Source: Amycolatopsis solani | GTDB taxonomy: Bacteria > Actinomycetota > Actinomycetes > Mycobacteriales > Pseudonocardiaceae | Direction: 5' to 3' | NCBI RefSeq assembly: GCF_033441515.1 | Contig: NZ_JAWQJT010000004.1 | Span: 372,001 to 436,000 of the forward strand | Length of the DNA: 64,000 bases | In this document: piece after piece, positions 37,821 to 45,348 of the stretch | Position numbering within the stretch: position 1 is the first letter of the stretch | How the letters are laid out: each line of letters starts with the position of its first letter | Position numbers and translations under genes: made by a program | Notes under the pieces: model-generated | The model's input: only the letters and a program-made list of their open reading frames with translations | Database searches by the model: none | What the model was told of the DNA's origin: nothing

Positions 37821-38765
37821 ATGATCAGCACAGCGGATGTCGAACGGGCGGCCGAACGGATCCGGGGCCGGGTCCGCCGGACGCCGGTCCTCGCCGACGA
37901 CGGCGTGTGGTTCAAGCTGGAGCAGTTGCAGCACACCGGGTCGTTCAAGGCCCGGGGCGCCTTCAACCGGATCATCGCGGCGGGCGAGCTCTCGGCGGCC
38001 GGGGTGGTGGCCGCCTCGGGCGGCAACGCCGGGCTCGCCGTCGCCCACGCCGCTCGCGAATTCGGGCTGGCCGCCCGGGTTTTCGTCCCCGCGAACGCGC
38101 CCGCCGTGAAGGTCGCGAAACTGCGTGCGCTGGACGCGGGCGTCGAGCTGGTCGGCGACAAGTACGCCGACGCCTACGACGCCGCCGTGAAGCACGCGGC
38201 GGATTCCGGCGCGCTCTTCTGCCACGCCTACGACCAGCCGGAGATCTGCGCCGGGCAGGGCACGATCGGCCTGGAGCTGCTGGAGCAGGTCGACGGCCTG
38301 GACACGATCCTGGTCGCGGTCGGCGGCGGCGGGCTGCTGGCGGGCATCGCCGCCGCGGTCGAGGGCCGCGCGCGGGTGGTCGGCGTCGAACCGCGCACGG
38401 CCCCGACGCTTCACTCGGCGCTGGCCGCGGGCGAACCGGTCCCGGTCGAGGTGTCCGGGGTCGCCGCCGATTCTTTGGGCGCTTCGCGGCTGGGCGAGAT
38501 CGCCTTCGCGGTCGCCACCCGCGCGGACGTGGGCTCGGTGCTGGTCGACGACGCCGCCATCCTGGACGCCCGCGCGGCGTTGTGGGACCGCTACCGCCTC
38601 GCCGTCGAACCCGGCGGGGCGACAGCGTTCGCCGCCCTGCGCACCGGGGCCTACCGGCCGGCGCCGGGCGAGCGGGTCGCCGTCCTGCTCTGCGGGGCCA
38701 ACACCGACCCCGCGACGCTCACTTCCCCGTCAGCCGCGCCACCAGCGGCGCGAACTCCTCGATGA
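37821..38765 (+). CDS. PLP-dependent serine/threonine dehydratase-like enzyme
   Basis: A 314-residue fold-type II PLP enzyme. The cofactor lysine is in QHTGSFKARGAFN near 46, SGGNAGLAVAHAAREFG near 76-92 is the phosphate/substrate segment (S-G-G-N-A/H-G), and VAVGGGGLLAGIAAA near 172-186 the glycine-rich phosphate loop. There is no ACT domain, so it is a catabolic or beta-substituted amino-acid dehydratase rather than biosynthetic IlvA. I used ATG 37821 (MISTADVERAAERI), matching family starts; ATG 37809 is possible. It is divergent from LysR. The last 47 bases overlap the convergent LLM oxidoreductase gene. Confidence 0.83.
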   Translation: MISTADVERAAERIRGRVRRTPVLADDGVWFKLEQLQHTGSFKARGAFNRIIAAGELSAAGVVAASGGNAGLAVAHAAREFGLAARVFVPANAPAVKVAKLRALDAGVELVGDKYADAYDAAVKHAADSGALFCHAYDQPEICAGQGTIGLELLEQVDGLDTILVAVGGGGLLAGIAAAVEGRARVVGVEPRTAPTLHSALAAGEPVPVEVSGVAADSLGASRLGEIAFAVATRADVGSVLVDDAAILDARAALWDRYRLAVEPGGATAFAALRTGAYRPAPGERVAVLLCGANTDPATLTSPSAAPPAARTPR

Positions 38766-39537
38766 AGGCGCCGTTGACGCTGAAGTAGGAGATGCCGAGC
38801 TCGTCGCGGCGCCGTTCGAGTTCGTCGGCCATGGCGTCGGCGCCGCCGCGGAGCATGGCGAGCGAGTCGTGCTCGATCAGCGTTTCGGCGTCGACCCCGA
38901 GGAACCCGCGGATCCACGGCGGCACCCGCTCGCCGACGACCCAGATGTTCATCGCGAACTCGAGGTCGCGCGACCCGGCTTCGGCGCGGATTTCGCTCAG
39001 GTGGCCCGCGGTTTCTTCGCGGGTGGTCAGCGGGCCGCCGGCGAGCGTGACGATGTCGGCCTTCTTCGCGGCGAGCGCCCGCGCCTTGGGGCCGCCCGCG
39101 GCGATCATCACCGGCGTGTGCGCGTCGCCGTCGAGCCGCCGGACGTGGTCGACGGTCTCGGAGATCGAGTCGAGCCGCTCCTGGCCCGAGCCGTAGGGCA
39201 GGCCGAGTTCGCCGGCCTGCTGCCGCATCGACGGCAGCCCGGTGCCGAGGCCGAGCTCGAACCGGCCTTCGGTGACGGCGGTCAGGCTGTGCGCTTCCCA
39301 GGCCGCCGCCCGCGCGGTGCGCAGCGGGCTGGCCAGGACGAAGGAGCCGACGCGCAGCTCGGTGGTCACCGCCGCGGCGGCCGCGAGCGCCGCGGTCGGC
39401 GTCGGCAGGTTCAGGTTGTCCGGCGAAAGCAGCGTCGAGTACCCGAGCGCTTCGGCGCGCAAAGCGGTCTCGCGCCACTTCGCGCCGCCCTCCCCGGCCG
39501 CCGCGACCACGCCGAACCGGAACGCCTTGCCCGCCAT
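38719..39537 (-). CDS. LLM-class flavin/F420-dependent oxidoreductase
   Basis: A 272-residue TIM-barrel oxidoreductase of the bacterial luciferase-like superfamily. It begins AFRFGVVAAAGEGGAKWRET; LRVGSFVLASPLRTARAAAW near 60-79 and GRFELGLGTGLPSMRQQAGE near 90-109 are typical (R-x-x-L-G-x-G). HTPVMIAAGGPKARALAAKK near 140 is the phosphate-binding part. It resembles mycobacterial F420-dependent members. ATG 39537 follows GGGGAGG by 4 bases. The reaction is not known. It ends inside the convergent dehydratase gene. Confidence 0.83.
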   Translation of the reverse strand: MAGKAFRFGVVAAAGEGGAKWRETALRAEALGYSTLLSPDNLNLPTPTAALAAAAAVTTELRVGSFVLASPLRTARAAAWEAHSLTAVTEGRFELGLGTGLPSMRQQAGELGLPYGSGQERLDSISETVDHVRRLDGDAHTPVMIAAGGPKARALAAKKADIVTLAGGPLTTREETAGHLSEIRAEAGSRDLEFAMNIWVVGERVPPWIRGFLGVDAETLIEHDSLAMLRGGADAMADELERRRDELGISYFSVNGAFIEEFAPLVARLTGK

Positions 39538-39578
39538 CGGACCTCCCCCTGAGTCGGTCCTTCGATCAAACCACCGCT

Positions 39579-39608
39579 GCGCCCGGCCGTGCCACCACGA
39601 CCGGGCGC
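39579..39608 (-). terminator. Hairpin downstream of the peptidoglycan hydrolase gene
   Basis: GCGCCCGG (39579-39586) pairs with CCGGGCGC (39601-39608), extended by CGT/ACG after one mismatch, around the loop GCCACC. It begins 6 bases after the stop of the minus-strand gene at 39615. There is no T-run, as often in actinomycetes. Terminator role inferred. Confidence 0.5.
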
Positions 39609-39614
39609 TCGGCG

Positions 39615-40445
39615 TCAGCCGCGCTGGTACTCCTCCCACGTCACCTTGGTGACCGACGGGCCGTCGTCGGCGCCGCGGCCGGCGAGGCCGTTCATGCCCA
39701 GGTAGTAGTCGCCGGTCTGGTGCTGGGCACCCGACGACAGGTCCGGGTCGGAGATCGCCATCGCGTGGATGTGGTAGGCGAAACCCTGCGCCGGCGTGCG
39801 CAGCCAGGCCGCGAACCCGACCTTGCGCAGTGCCTTCAGCAGGTTCGTCCGGCTGGCCGACGACAGGTTGGACACCGAGATGTCCATCGCGCCACCGCCG
39901 TCGTGGGTCCCGGCCGACGCGTCGACGCCGCCCGGGTTGTACGAGCCCTGCGTCAGGCTGACCGACGAACCGAAGATGCCTTCGGCGGCCACGAGCATCG
40001 CCTTGGTGCGGGTGTTGAGCGTTTCGCCGTGGTAGGTCACGTGGCTGCCCGCGGACACCGGGCTGGTGACCGTGTAGCGGCCTTCGCCCAGCTTTTCCAG
40101 CGACGTCTTGCCCGGCAGGCCGGAGGCGTCGATCCCGGTGTAGCCCAGCGACTTCTGGTACTGCGAGTACGCCGTGATCGTGGTGGTGCCGAAGTAGCCG
40201 TCGACGTAGGTGCTCGCCAGGAGCCCCTTCGCCTGCAGCGCCTGTTCGACGAGCAGGACGCTGTCGTGCGCGCCCGGCGTCTGGGTGTCGTCGGCCCGGC
40301 GCGGGTCGATCTGGGCCGCCTTGAGCACGGCCTCCATGTTCGCCGTGGGCAGCGCCGCCGTGACCGCGGTTTCGGCCTGAGCCGGTGCGGCCACGGCGAA
40401 CGCCGCGGCGGTGAGCGCCGTCAACACGGCGGCCTTCGTGAACAT
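39615..40445 (-). CDS. Secreted peptidoglycan-binding, M15-like cell-wall hydrolase
   Basis: A 276-residue exported protein. Signal peptide MFTKAAVLTALTAAAFAVAA ends around PAQAE. Residues of about 60-110 form a peptidoglycan-binding repeat (LLVEQALQAKGLLASTYVDG then YFGTTTITAYSQYQKSLGYT). The C-terminal part carries THDGGGAMDISV and FAYHIHAMAI, the H-x(6)-D...H pattern of M15-type zinc D,D-carboxypeptidase-like enzymes. ATG 40445 has GGAGGA 8 bases upstream. Divergent from an NlpC/P60 gene, so this locus handles wall remodelling. The metal-site assignment is by motif only. Confidence 0.75.
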   Translation of the reverse strand: MFTKAAVLTALTAAAFAVAAPAQAETAVTAALPTANMEAVLKAAQIDPRRADDTQTPGAHDSVLLVEQALQAKGLLASTYVDGYFGTTTITAYSQYQKSLGYTGIDASGLPGKTSLEKLGEGRYTVTSPVSAGSHVTYHGETLNTRTKAMLVAAEGIFGSSVSLTQGSYNPGGVDASAGTHDGGGAMDISVSNLSSASRTNLLKALRKVGFAAWLRTPAQGFAYHIHAMAISDPDLSSGAQHQTGDYYLGMNGLAGRGADDGPSVTKVTWEEYQRG

Positions 40446-40864
40446 CCCTGTCCTCCACTGGTCGGAATCTCTTCGTCCAGGAGGATCACCCCAGCCGGTA
40501 CAAGGGACGTACAAACCACCCTCATACCCTTGGGGGGTAGGGTACTTTTCGCCGGCGACGGTACGTAATCCCCGTCACACCCGATCTCGTTGCCACTGGT
40601 CCAGCCGTGTTTCTCGCGGTCACTGAGAGTTTCGAGGGGGTCCCTATGGACGGCGTCGTGTTCGTTTCGTAACCTGTTCGAGATCTCGCGGCCCCCGGTC
40701 GTCGATGGACGGCGACGCGAGATCGCCGCCGATACCCCCCTGCCGGGTACCGGACACCCCCAGCGCGCTCTTCCTGTTGCGGCGGAGCGCGCCCCGGGCG
40801 AGGCCCCCGACTCGCCCGTCCGGCACCCGCCGGCGGCCGAACAGCAAAGGAGACCCGCGCGAGA
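40446..40864 (+). promoter_or_regulatory. 419-base divergent gap with structured leader of the NlpC/P60 gene
   Basis: No gene is seen here. The part next to the minus-strand gene holds GTACAAGGGACGTAC and the G-run of CTTGGGGGGTAGGG. Nearer the NlpC/P60 gene, GATCTCGCG (40682-40690) and CGCGAGATC (40716-40724) form a perfect 9-bp stem whose loop can form a second small stem (GTCG/CGAC). AAAGGAG at 40847-40852 is the ribosome site. The length and folding suggest an mRNA leader with a regulatory role. I could not find the conserved blocks of the c-di-AMP (ydaO) riboswitch that precedes such genes elsewhere. Confidence 0.45.
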
Positions 40865-41917
40865 ATGCGTTCGCATCCCGTGAAGCGCGTGGTGTCAGGT
40901 GCCCTGGCCGCGGCCTCGGTGATCACCCTCGTCACCATGGCCCAGCCCGCGGCCACCGCCGCCCCGATCCCCGTCCTCCAGGCCCCGCCCGCGGGCTCGG
41001 ACGCGCTGGCCAAGTACCGCGAACTCGCGGGACAGGCCGAGAAGCTCAACGAAGACCTGCTCAAGGCCCAGGACGACCTGACCGCCAAGCAGGGCCAGCT
41101 CGACAAGGCCAACGCCGACGTCACCGCCGCGAAGAACTCCGGCGCCCAGGCGATCGAGGCGAAGCAGAAGTACCAGACCCAGGTGGACAAGTTCGCCGGC
41201 GCGTCGTTCACCAGTGGCGCCCAGATGAACAAGCTGTCGGCGCTGCTGGCCGGCACGTCCACCCAGGACTTCCTGGACCGCTCGGCGGCGCTCGAGGTCA
41301 TCGCGACCGACAAGAACGCGGCGATGGACAACCTCAGCGTCGCGGCGGACAAGGCCACGGCGGCCGAGAAGGCGGCGACCGACGCGGCGAAGCGCGCCCA
41401 GGACGCCCGTGACGCCGCCGCCAAGCTGGCGTCGGACATCGAGGGCAAGAAGAAGAACCTCCAGGCGCAGCTCGACCAGATCGAGGCGCAGAGCCGGTCC
41501 CTCAGCAGCGCCGACAAGGCCGCCCAGAAGGACACCGGCGGCGTGGCGCCGAACGTCAAGGCGCCCACCGCGGCGGCGCAGACGGCCGTCAACGCGGCGC
41601 TGAGCAAGCTCGGCAGCTCGTACGTGTGGGGCGCCACCGGACCGGGCACGTTCGACTGCTCGGGCCTGATGCAGTGGGCGTACAAGCAGGCCGGCATCAA
41701 CCTGCCCCGGACGTCGTCGGCCCAGGCGGGCTTCGGCACCTCGGTGTCGCGCAGCCAGCTGCAGCCGGGCGACCTGGTCGCGTACTACTCCCCGGTGTCC
41801 CACATCGGGATGTACATCGGCGACGGCAAGATGGTCCACGCCCCGACGAGCGGCGACGTCGTGAAGATTTCGCCGCTGATGAGCCAGTACGCGGGAGCCA
41901 CGCGCCCGACGGCGTGA
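40865..41917 (+). CDS. Secreted NlpC/P60 peptidoglycan endopeptidase (RipA-like)
   Basis: A 350-residue exported cell-wall hydrolase that should cut D-Glu-mDAP bonds in peptidoglycan. Signal peptide VKRVVSGALAAASVITLVTM ends near ATAAP. Residues of about 45-215 are a long Ala/Lys/Asp coiled coil (ELAGQAEKLNEDLLKAQDDL; ATAAEKAATDAAKRAQDARD). The NlpC/P60 domain from about 235 has the catalytic Cys in GTFDCSGLMQWAY, His in SHIGMYIG and a third polar residue in MVHAPTSGD. A strong hairpin terminator follows the stop by 11 bases. The long 5' leader suggests post-transcriptional control. Confidence 0.9.
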   Translation: MRSHPVKRVVSGALAAASVITLVTMAQPAATAAPIPVLQAPPAGSDALAKYRELAGQAEKLNEDLLKAQDDLTAKQGQLDKANADVTAAKNSGAQAIEAKQKYQTQVDKFAGASFTSGAQMNKLSALLAGTSTQDFLDRSAALEVIATDKNAAMDNLSVAADKATAAEKAATDAAKRAQDARDAAAKLASDIEGKKKNLQAQLDQIEAQSRSLSSADKAAQKDTGGVAPNVKAPTAAAQTAVNAALSKLGSSYVWGATGPGTFDCSGLMQWAYKQAGINLPRTSSAQAGFGTSVSRSQLQPGDLVAYYSPVSHIGMYIGDGKMVHAPTSGDVVKISPLMSQYAGATRPTA

Positions 41918-41928
41918 GTTTTCGGGGG

Positions 41929-41973
41929 GTGCCCCGTTCCGGGAAGTGTAGAAATCCCGGAACGGGGCACTTT
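41929..41973 (+). terminator. Strong intrinsic terminator after the NlpC/P60 gene
   Basis: A 16-bp perfect stem (GTGCCCCGTTCCGGGA at 41929-41944 with its complement at 41955-41970), a 10-base loop AGTGTAGAAA, then TTT. It begins 11 bases after the NlpC/P60 stop. It is the clearest intrinsic terminator in the window. Confidence 0.85.
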
Positions 41974-41979
41974 CGCGTC

Positions 41980-42462
41980 ATGGTCGAAAACCCTGACGCC
42001 GCCACGGTCGACGCCGTCGGTAAGGTCACCGAGGCACTGGAGACGGTCGAGCGCGCCCGCGGGCACCTGTATTCGTTCCACCAGCTGACGGGCAGCGCGG
42101 ACCTGGCCTTCGGCGACGCCGTGGCCCAGCTCAGGGCGGCGGGTCACGCGGACTGGGCGGAGCGGATCTCCGAGGAGCTGATCGGGCTCAACGTGCTACC
42201 CGATCGGTGGACATTCCAGGTCGTCGAGGAGTACGACGACGGGTATTACCGGGAGTGCCGCGACCTCGTGCGTTCCCTCCTGGAATCGCTGACCGGCGGG
42301 CGCCGCCACCTGCAGGAACAGCAGATGAAGGCCGACCGCCGCACCCCAGGCCGAGCTGGCCACGAGGCCGGCCGGCCGAGCACCCCACCGGGCGGCACTC
42401 GTCGGACACCTGCGCTAGAGTCGAGTCAAGGCGAACAGGTGTTCGAATCGGAGGAGTCATGA
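41980..42462 (+). CDS. Conserved-type hypothetical protein upstream of DUF3072
   Basis: A 160-residue protein (MVENPDAATVDAVGKVTEAL). The first 110 residues look folded and helical: TEALETVERARGHLYSFHQL, ISEELIGLNVLPDRWTFQVV and DDGYYRECRDLVRSLLESL. The last 50 are a disordered-looking Gly/Arg/Thr tail. No domain is recognised. The ATG starts 7 bases after a strong terminator, so the promoter must lie inside or beyond that hairpin (TAGAAAT in its loop is a possible -10) or the true start is further in. The stop overlaps the DUF3072 ATG (ATGA). Confidence 0.6.
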   Translation: MVENPDAATVDAVGKVTEALETVERARGHLYSFHQLTGSADLAFGDAVAQLRAAGHADWAERISEELIGLNVLPDRWTFQVVEEYDDGYYRECRDLVRSLLESLTGGRRHLQEQQMKADRRTPGRAGHEAGRPSTPPGGTRRTPALESSQGEQVFESEES

Positions 42463-42659
42463 CGGATCAGGTCGAGCCCAACCCGGAGAAGGACCCGAGC
42501 GAGTGGACGACGGGTGACGAGCCGATGACCGGGCCGCAGAAGTCGTACCTGCAGACGCTGGCGCAGGAGGCGGGGGAAGAGGTACCGGAGGGCCTGACGA
42601 AGGCGGAGGCTTCGGAGCGGATCGACGCGCTGCAGGAGGCCACGGGCCGCGGCAACTGA
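42459..42659 (+). CDS. DUF3072 small protein
   Basis: A 66-residue acidic protein (MTDQVEPNPEKDPSEWTTGD). The segment PMTGPQKSYLQTLAQEAGEE followed by LTKAEASERIDALQE is the DUF3072 signature, a small helical fold of unknown function frequent in actinobacteria and proteobacteria. GGAGGAG lies just before the ATG, which overlaps the preceding stop. The Q-K-x-Y-L-x-x-L and K-x-x-A-S-x-x-I blocks also resemble short SAP-like helical modules, but DNA binding is not shown. Confidence 0.82.
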   Translation: MTDQVEPNPEKDPSEWTTGDEPMTGPQKSYLQTLAQEAGEEVPEGLTKAEASERIDALQEATGRGN

Positions 42660-42958
42660 GTGCGGGGCGCGGCCAGCGGCGGGCGGCGCGGCCGCTCGGC
42701 TGCTCGGCTGCGGGTTGCGACCGGCGCGGCAGCTGGCGGCGATCAGCGCGGTCGTGAGCCAGCAGACTGCTCGCGGCGAGCGCGCGGCGGTCAGCGCGGC
42801 GGCTGGCCTGCAGGGCTGCGGGGCTGTGACCGGCGCGACGGCTGGCGGCGATCAGCGCGGTCGTGAGCCAGCGGACTGCTCGCGGCTAGCGCGGCAGGTC
42901 GGCGCGGTGGTAGGCGGGCGGCGGTCCGGGTGACCGGCGGGCGGCGCGATTTGCGCTG
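42660..42958. repeat. 299-base gap with a 59-bp direct duplication
   Basis: No credible gene. Two 59-base direct copies, 42719-42777 and 42828-42886, differ at three positions and start 109 bases apart. Because 109 is not a multiple of three, they cannot be an in-frame protein repeat. Both copies contain GATCAGCGCGGTCGTGAGCC and end in ACTGCTCGCGGC. The surrounding sequence is low-complexity GGC/GCG-rich. It separates the DUF3072 gene from the end of the rho-like gene. Confidence 0.75.
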
Positions 42959-44020
42959 TCAGGCCGCTTTCGGCGTTGCCGCGCCCATTACGCGGAGCAG
43001 GAACTCGGCGTTGGAGCCCGTCTTGCGGAGCTGGTCCAGCAGTTGCTCGATCGCGTGCGGGCCCGTCAATGCGCGCCGGACTTCGTGCATTGCGGCGAGT
43101 TCGCCCGGGGTGACCAAGAGTTCCTCGCGGCGGGTGCTGGAGCCCGGGATGTCGACCGCCGGGAAGACGCGGCGCTCGGCGGCCTTGCGGTCGAGCTTGA
43201 GTTCGGCGTTGCCGGTGCTCTTCAGCTCCTCGAAGAAGACCGTGTCGGCCAGGGAACCGGTTTCCACCAAGGCTGTCGCGACGATCGTGAGGGAGCCGCC
43301 GCCTTCGATGTTGCGGGCCGAGCCGAGGAGGCGCTTCATCGGCTGCAACGCGGCCGCGTCGACGCCGCCGGACAGCGTGCGGCCGGAGGGGCGGGCCGAG
43401 AGGTTGTACGCGCGGCCGAGGCGGGTGAGGGAGTCGAGCAGCAGCACGACGTCTTCGCCGCGCTCCACCAGGCGTTTCGCGCGCTCGATGGTGAGTTCGG
43501 CCACCGCGACGTGTTCGGCGGGCGGACGGTCGAAAGTGGACGCGATCACCTCGCCGCGCACCGTCCGGGTCAGCTCGGTGACCTCCTCCGGGCGTTCGTC
43601 GGCGAGCAGGACGAGCAGCCGGCAGTCCGGGTGGTTGGTCGCGATGCCGTGCGCGATTTCTTGCAGCACAGTGGTTTTCCCGGCTTTCGGCGGCGAAACG
43701 ACGAGCGCGCGCTGCCCCTTGCCGAGCGGGGTGACGAGGTCGATCACGCGCGGCAGCAGCCGTGACGGCGTGGTTTCGAGCAGCAGCCGCTGATCCGGGT
43801 GCAGCGGGACGAGGTCGGCGAAGTGCGGGCGCGGCTCGTCCGGGCCGGCGCCGTCGACGCTGATGATCTCTTCGGCGGTACCGGTGATCTCGTCGCCGGC
43901 GCGCAGTTTGTGCTTGCGCACCAACGAAATCGGGACCGCGACGTCGTCGGGTGAACGGCCGAAGCCGTGCCGGACGAACGGGGTTTTTCCGGACAGGTCG
44001 AGGATTCCGTGAAAAGGCAT
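42959..44020 (-). CDS. rho: Compact transcription termination factor Rho
   Basis: A 353-residue Rho, shorter than housekeeping Rho (about 420 in E. coli, often over 600 in actinomycetes) because the N-terminal helical/insert domain is missing. It begins at the RNA-binding fold, where HGILDLSGKTPFVRHGFG replaces the usual G-F-G-F-L-R type motif. The motor is intact: Walker A SPPKAGKTT, Walker B VVLLLDSLTRLGRAYN, Q-loop region ALQPMKRLLGSARNIEGGGS and the R-loop area. ATG 44020 follows AGGAG by 6 bases. It may be a secondary Rho, since a full-length copy is expected elsewhere. A promoter and 130-base leader precede it. Confidence 0.88.
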   Translation of the reverse strand: MPFHGILDLSGKTPFVRHGFGRSPDDVAVPISLVRKHKLRAGDEITGTAEEIISVDGAGPDEPRPHFADLVPLHPDQRLLLETTPSRLLPRVIDLVTPLGKGQRALVVSPPKAGKTTVLQEIAHGIATNHPDCRLLVLLADERPEEVTELTRTVRGEVIASTFDRPPAEHVAVAELTIERAKRLVERGEDVVLLLDSLTRLGRAYNLSARPSGRTLSGGVDAAALQPMKRLLGSARNIEGGGSLTIVATALVETGSLADTVFFEELKSTGNAELKLDRKAAERRVFPAVDIPGSSTRREELLVTPGELAAMHEVRRALTGPHAIEQLLDQLRKTGSNAEFLLRVMGAATPKAA

Positions 44021-44153
44021 GGGTGTCTCCTGATGAGGTGCTGGGCCACGCGCGGAACGGCGCGGGCCGGGAATGCGGAAAGAGGCCGAGCGGCCAAGAT
44101 CCGGGAGCTTCCTCCGGGCGGCCTTCGGGCCGACATCCGCGAGGAGCGATTCC

Positions 44154-44182
44154 ACTCTAGCGAGACATTTCACAAAGCACAA
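44154..44182 (-). promoter_or_regulatory. Promoter of the compact rho gene
   Basis: On the minus strand TTGTGC (44182-44177) and TAGAGT (44159-44154) are 17 bases apart, a good vegetative promoter. Transcription would start near 44147, leaving a leader of about 125 bases rich in GC hairpins (CCGGGC, GGCCTTCGGGCC). Autoregulation through the leader, as known for rho in other bacteria, is possible. Confidence 0.55.
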
Positions 44183-44265
44183 CGGGTAGGACACCGTCGT
44201 GGTGGGTAGCTCAGAGGGGAAGCCCGCCGAAACGGGGGAACAGCGGCTGACGATGGGAGCAGATC

Positions 44266-44787
44266 GTGTATCGACATACCCCGGAAACTGGCGTCGATAC
44301 GGGCGAGAGCACCGACGCCGACCAAACCGGGACCACGGCCCCGGCGCGTGACAGGACCGAAGCCGTGGTCGCTTCGACCTTCGAGGAACTGGCGCCTGCG
44401 CAGCCGAACGAGATGGCCGACCTGCGCCGGCAGCTGACCCGCTGGCTGGGCGAGCTCCCGCTCGACCCGGAAAGCACGCACGACATCACGCTGGCCACGT
44501 ACGAAGCGCTGGCGAACGTGGCGGCCCACGCCTACCCGGACGGCCACGGCTGGGCCCGCCTCCAGGCCACCCGCACCGGCGACACGGTGACGGTGACGGT
44601 CACCGACACGGGTTGCGGCATCGCGGCGACCCGCCCGCGCACAGCGGGCCTGCGCACCTCGGGCGGCCGCGGGCTGGTGCTGATCGACAAGGTGACGGAC
44701 CAGGCGGACGTCGAGACGAGCGACACCGGAACCACGGTTCGGATGACGTGGCGCCCGGTTTCCCTGCGCGACGCGAGCCAGGACTAG
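44266..44787 (+). CDS. Anti-sigma-type HATPase (RsbW/SpoIIAB-like)
   Basis: A 173-residue protein with a disordered acidic N-terminus of about 45 residues and a stand-alone GHKL ATPase domain. The N box is ITLATYEALANVAAHAYPDG, G1 is VTDTGCGIA and G2 is SGGRGLVLIDKV. Such proteins bind or phosphorylate sigma factors and STAS antagonists. Start is GTG 44266 with GGGAG 7 bases upstream. No sigma factor or STAS gene is adjacent; it is divergent from the compact rho gene. It is one of three HATPase genes in the window. Confidence 0.87.
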   Translation: MYRHTPETGVDTGESTDADQTGTTAPARDRTEAVVASTFEELAPAQPNEMADLRRQLTRWLGELPLDPESTHDITLATYEALANVAAHAYPDGHGWARLQATRTGDTVTVTVTDTGCGIAATRPRTAGLRTSGGRGLVLIDKVTDQADVETSDTGTTVRMTWRPVSLRDASQD

Positions 44788-45093
44788 ATCCAGCGCTCAT
44801 CGCCGGCTCGCCGAGGTGCGGGAACACCCCGAGCACCGAAGCGGGCCGGCGAGCGCACGTCCGGCGAGCGGCTCAGCACGACGACTTGGCCGGCGAACAC
44901 TCAGCCGACAGCCGAACTCGCACGGCAGCCGACTGGAGGGCGTCGCAGCTCAGCGCAAAGGCGCGGCGCAGCGCAACGGCTTCGCCTACCGGACCCGCCA
45001 GCACCTGGCCGCGGAACAGCTCAGCGCGAAGGTACTACTCCCCCGAAACCCGCCCTCACCCCTGACAGCGGACCCCCAAACCCCCTATCCCCC
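44788..45093. other. 306-base stretch without a convincing gene
   Basis: No gene, hairpin terminator or clear promoter is seen. The sequence is GC rich with scattered near-repeats of GCTCAGCG and CGGCGAGC (for example CAGCTCAGCGCAAAGG near 44948 and CAGCTCAGCGCGAAGG near 45019). It may be the decayed remains of a coding or repeat region. It separates the HATPase gene from the convergent 70-residue gene. Confidence 0.5.
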
Positions 45094-45306
45094 TCAAGCC
45101 GCCCCGGCCAGCCGGACCAGGCGGTTCATCGGGTACGACACCAGTTCTCGCTCTTCGTCCGTCGTGAAGATCTCGACGGAATCCTCCACCAGCTCCGCCG
45201 ACGTCACCTGCAGTTGCCACGCGGGCAGTCCCGGCGCCGGCTCGTGCCAGAACCACTGGCCCTTGGTGAGCTGGTACGCCGGGACTGTCGCGTCGTCCGT
45301 GTTCAT
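45094..45306 (-). CDS. Small hypothetical protein
   Basis: A 70-residue protein, MNTDDATVPAYQLTKGQWFW and on through LQVTSAELVEDSVEIFTTDE to MNRLVRLAGAA. Alternating hydrophobic residues suggest a small all-beta fold, and no cysteine or membrane helix is present. It lies between the gene-free stretch and the GH64 gene on the same strand. No domain is recognised. Acceptance rests on composition, closed frame and third-position GC bias; the ribosome site is weak. Confidence 0.6.
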   Translation of the reverse strand: MNTDDATVPAYQLTKGQWFWHEPAPGLPAWQLQVTSAELVEDSVEIFTTDEERELVSYPMNRLVRLAGAA

Positions 45307-45348
45307 GCAGTGAGGCTAGCCGCCACCACCGACAGTTTTCGCACTGCC

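Noticed and set aside
40446..40864. c-di-AMP (ydaO) riboswitch before the NlpC/P60 gene
   Set aside because: Expected from the gene type, but the conserved sequence blocks could not be found by eye. Kept only as an unassigned structured leader.
42715..42933. A 72-codon frame inside the 59-bp duplication
   Set aside because: The two copies are read in different frames, composition is Ala/Gly/Arg low complexity and no ribosome site is present.
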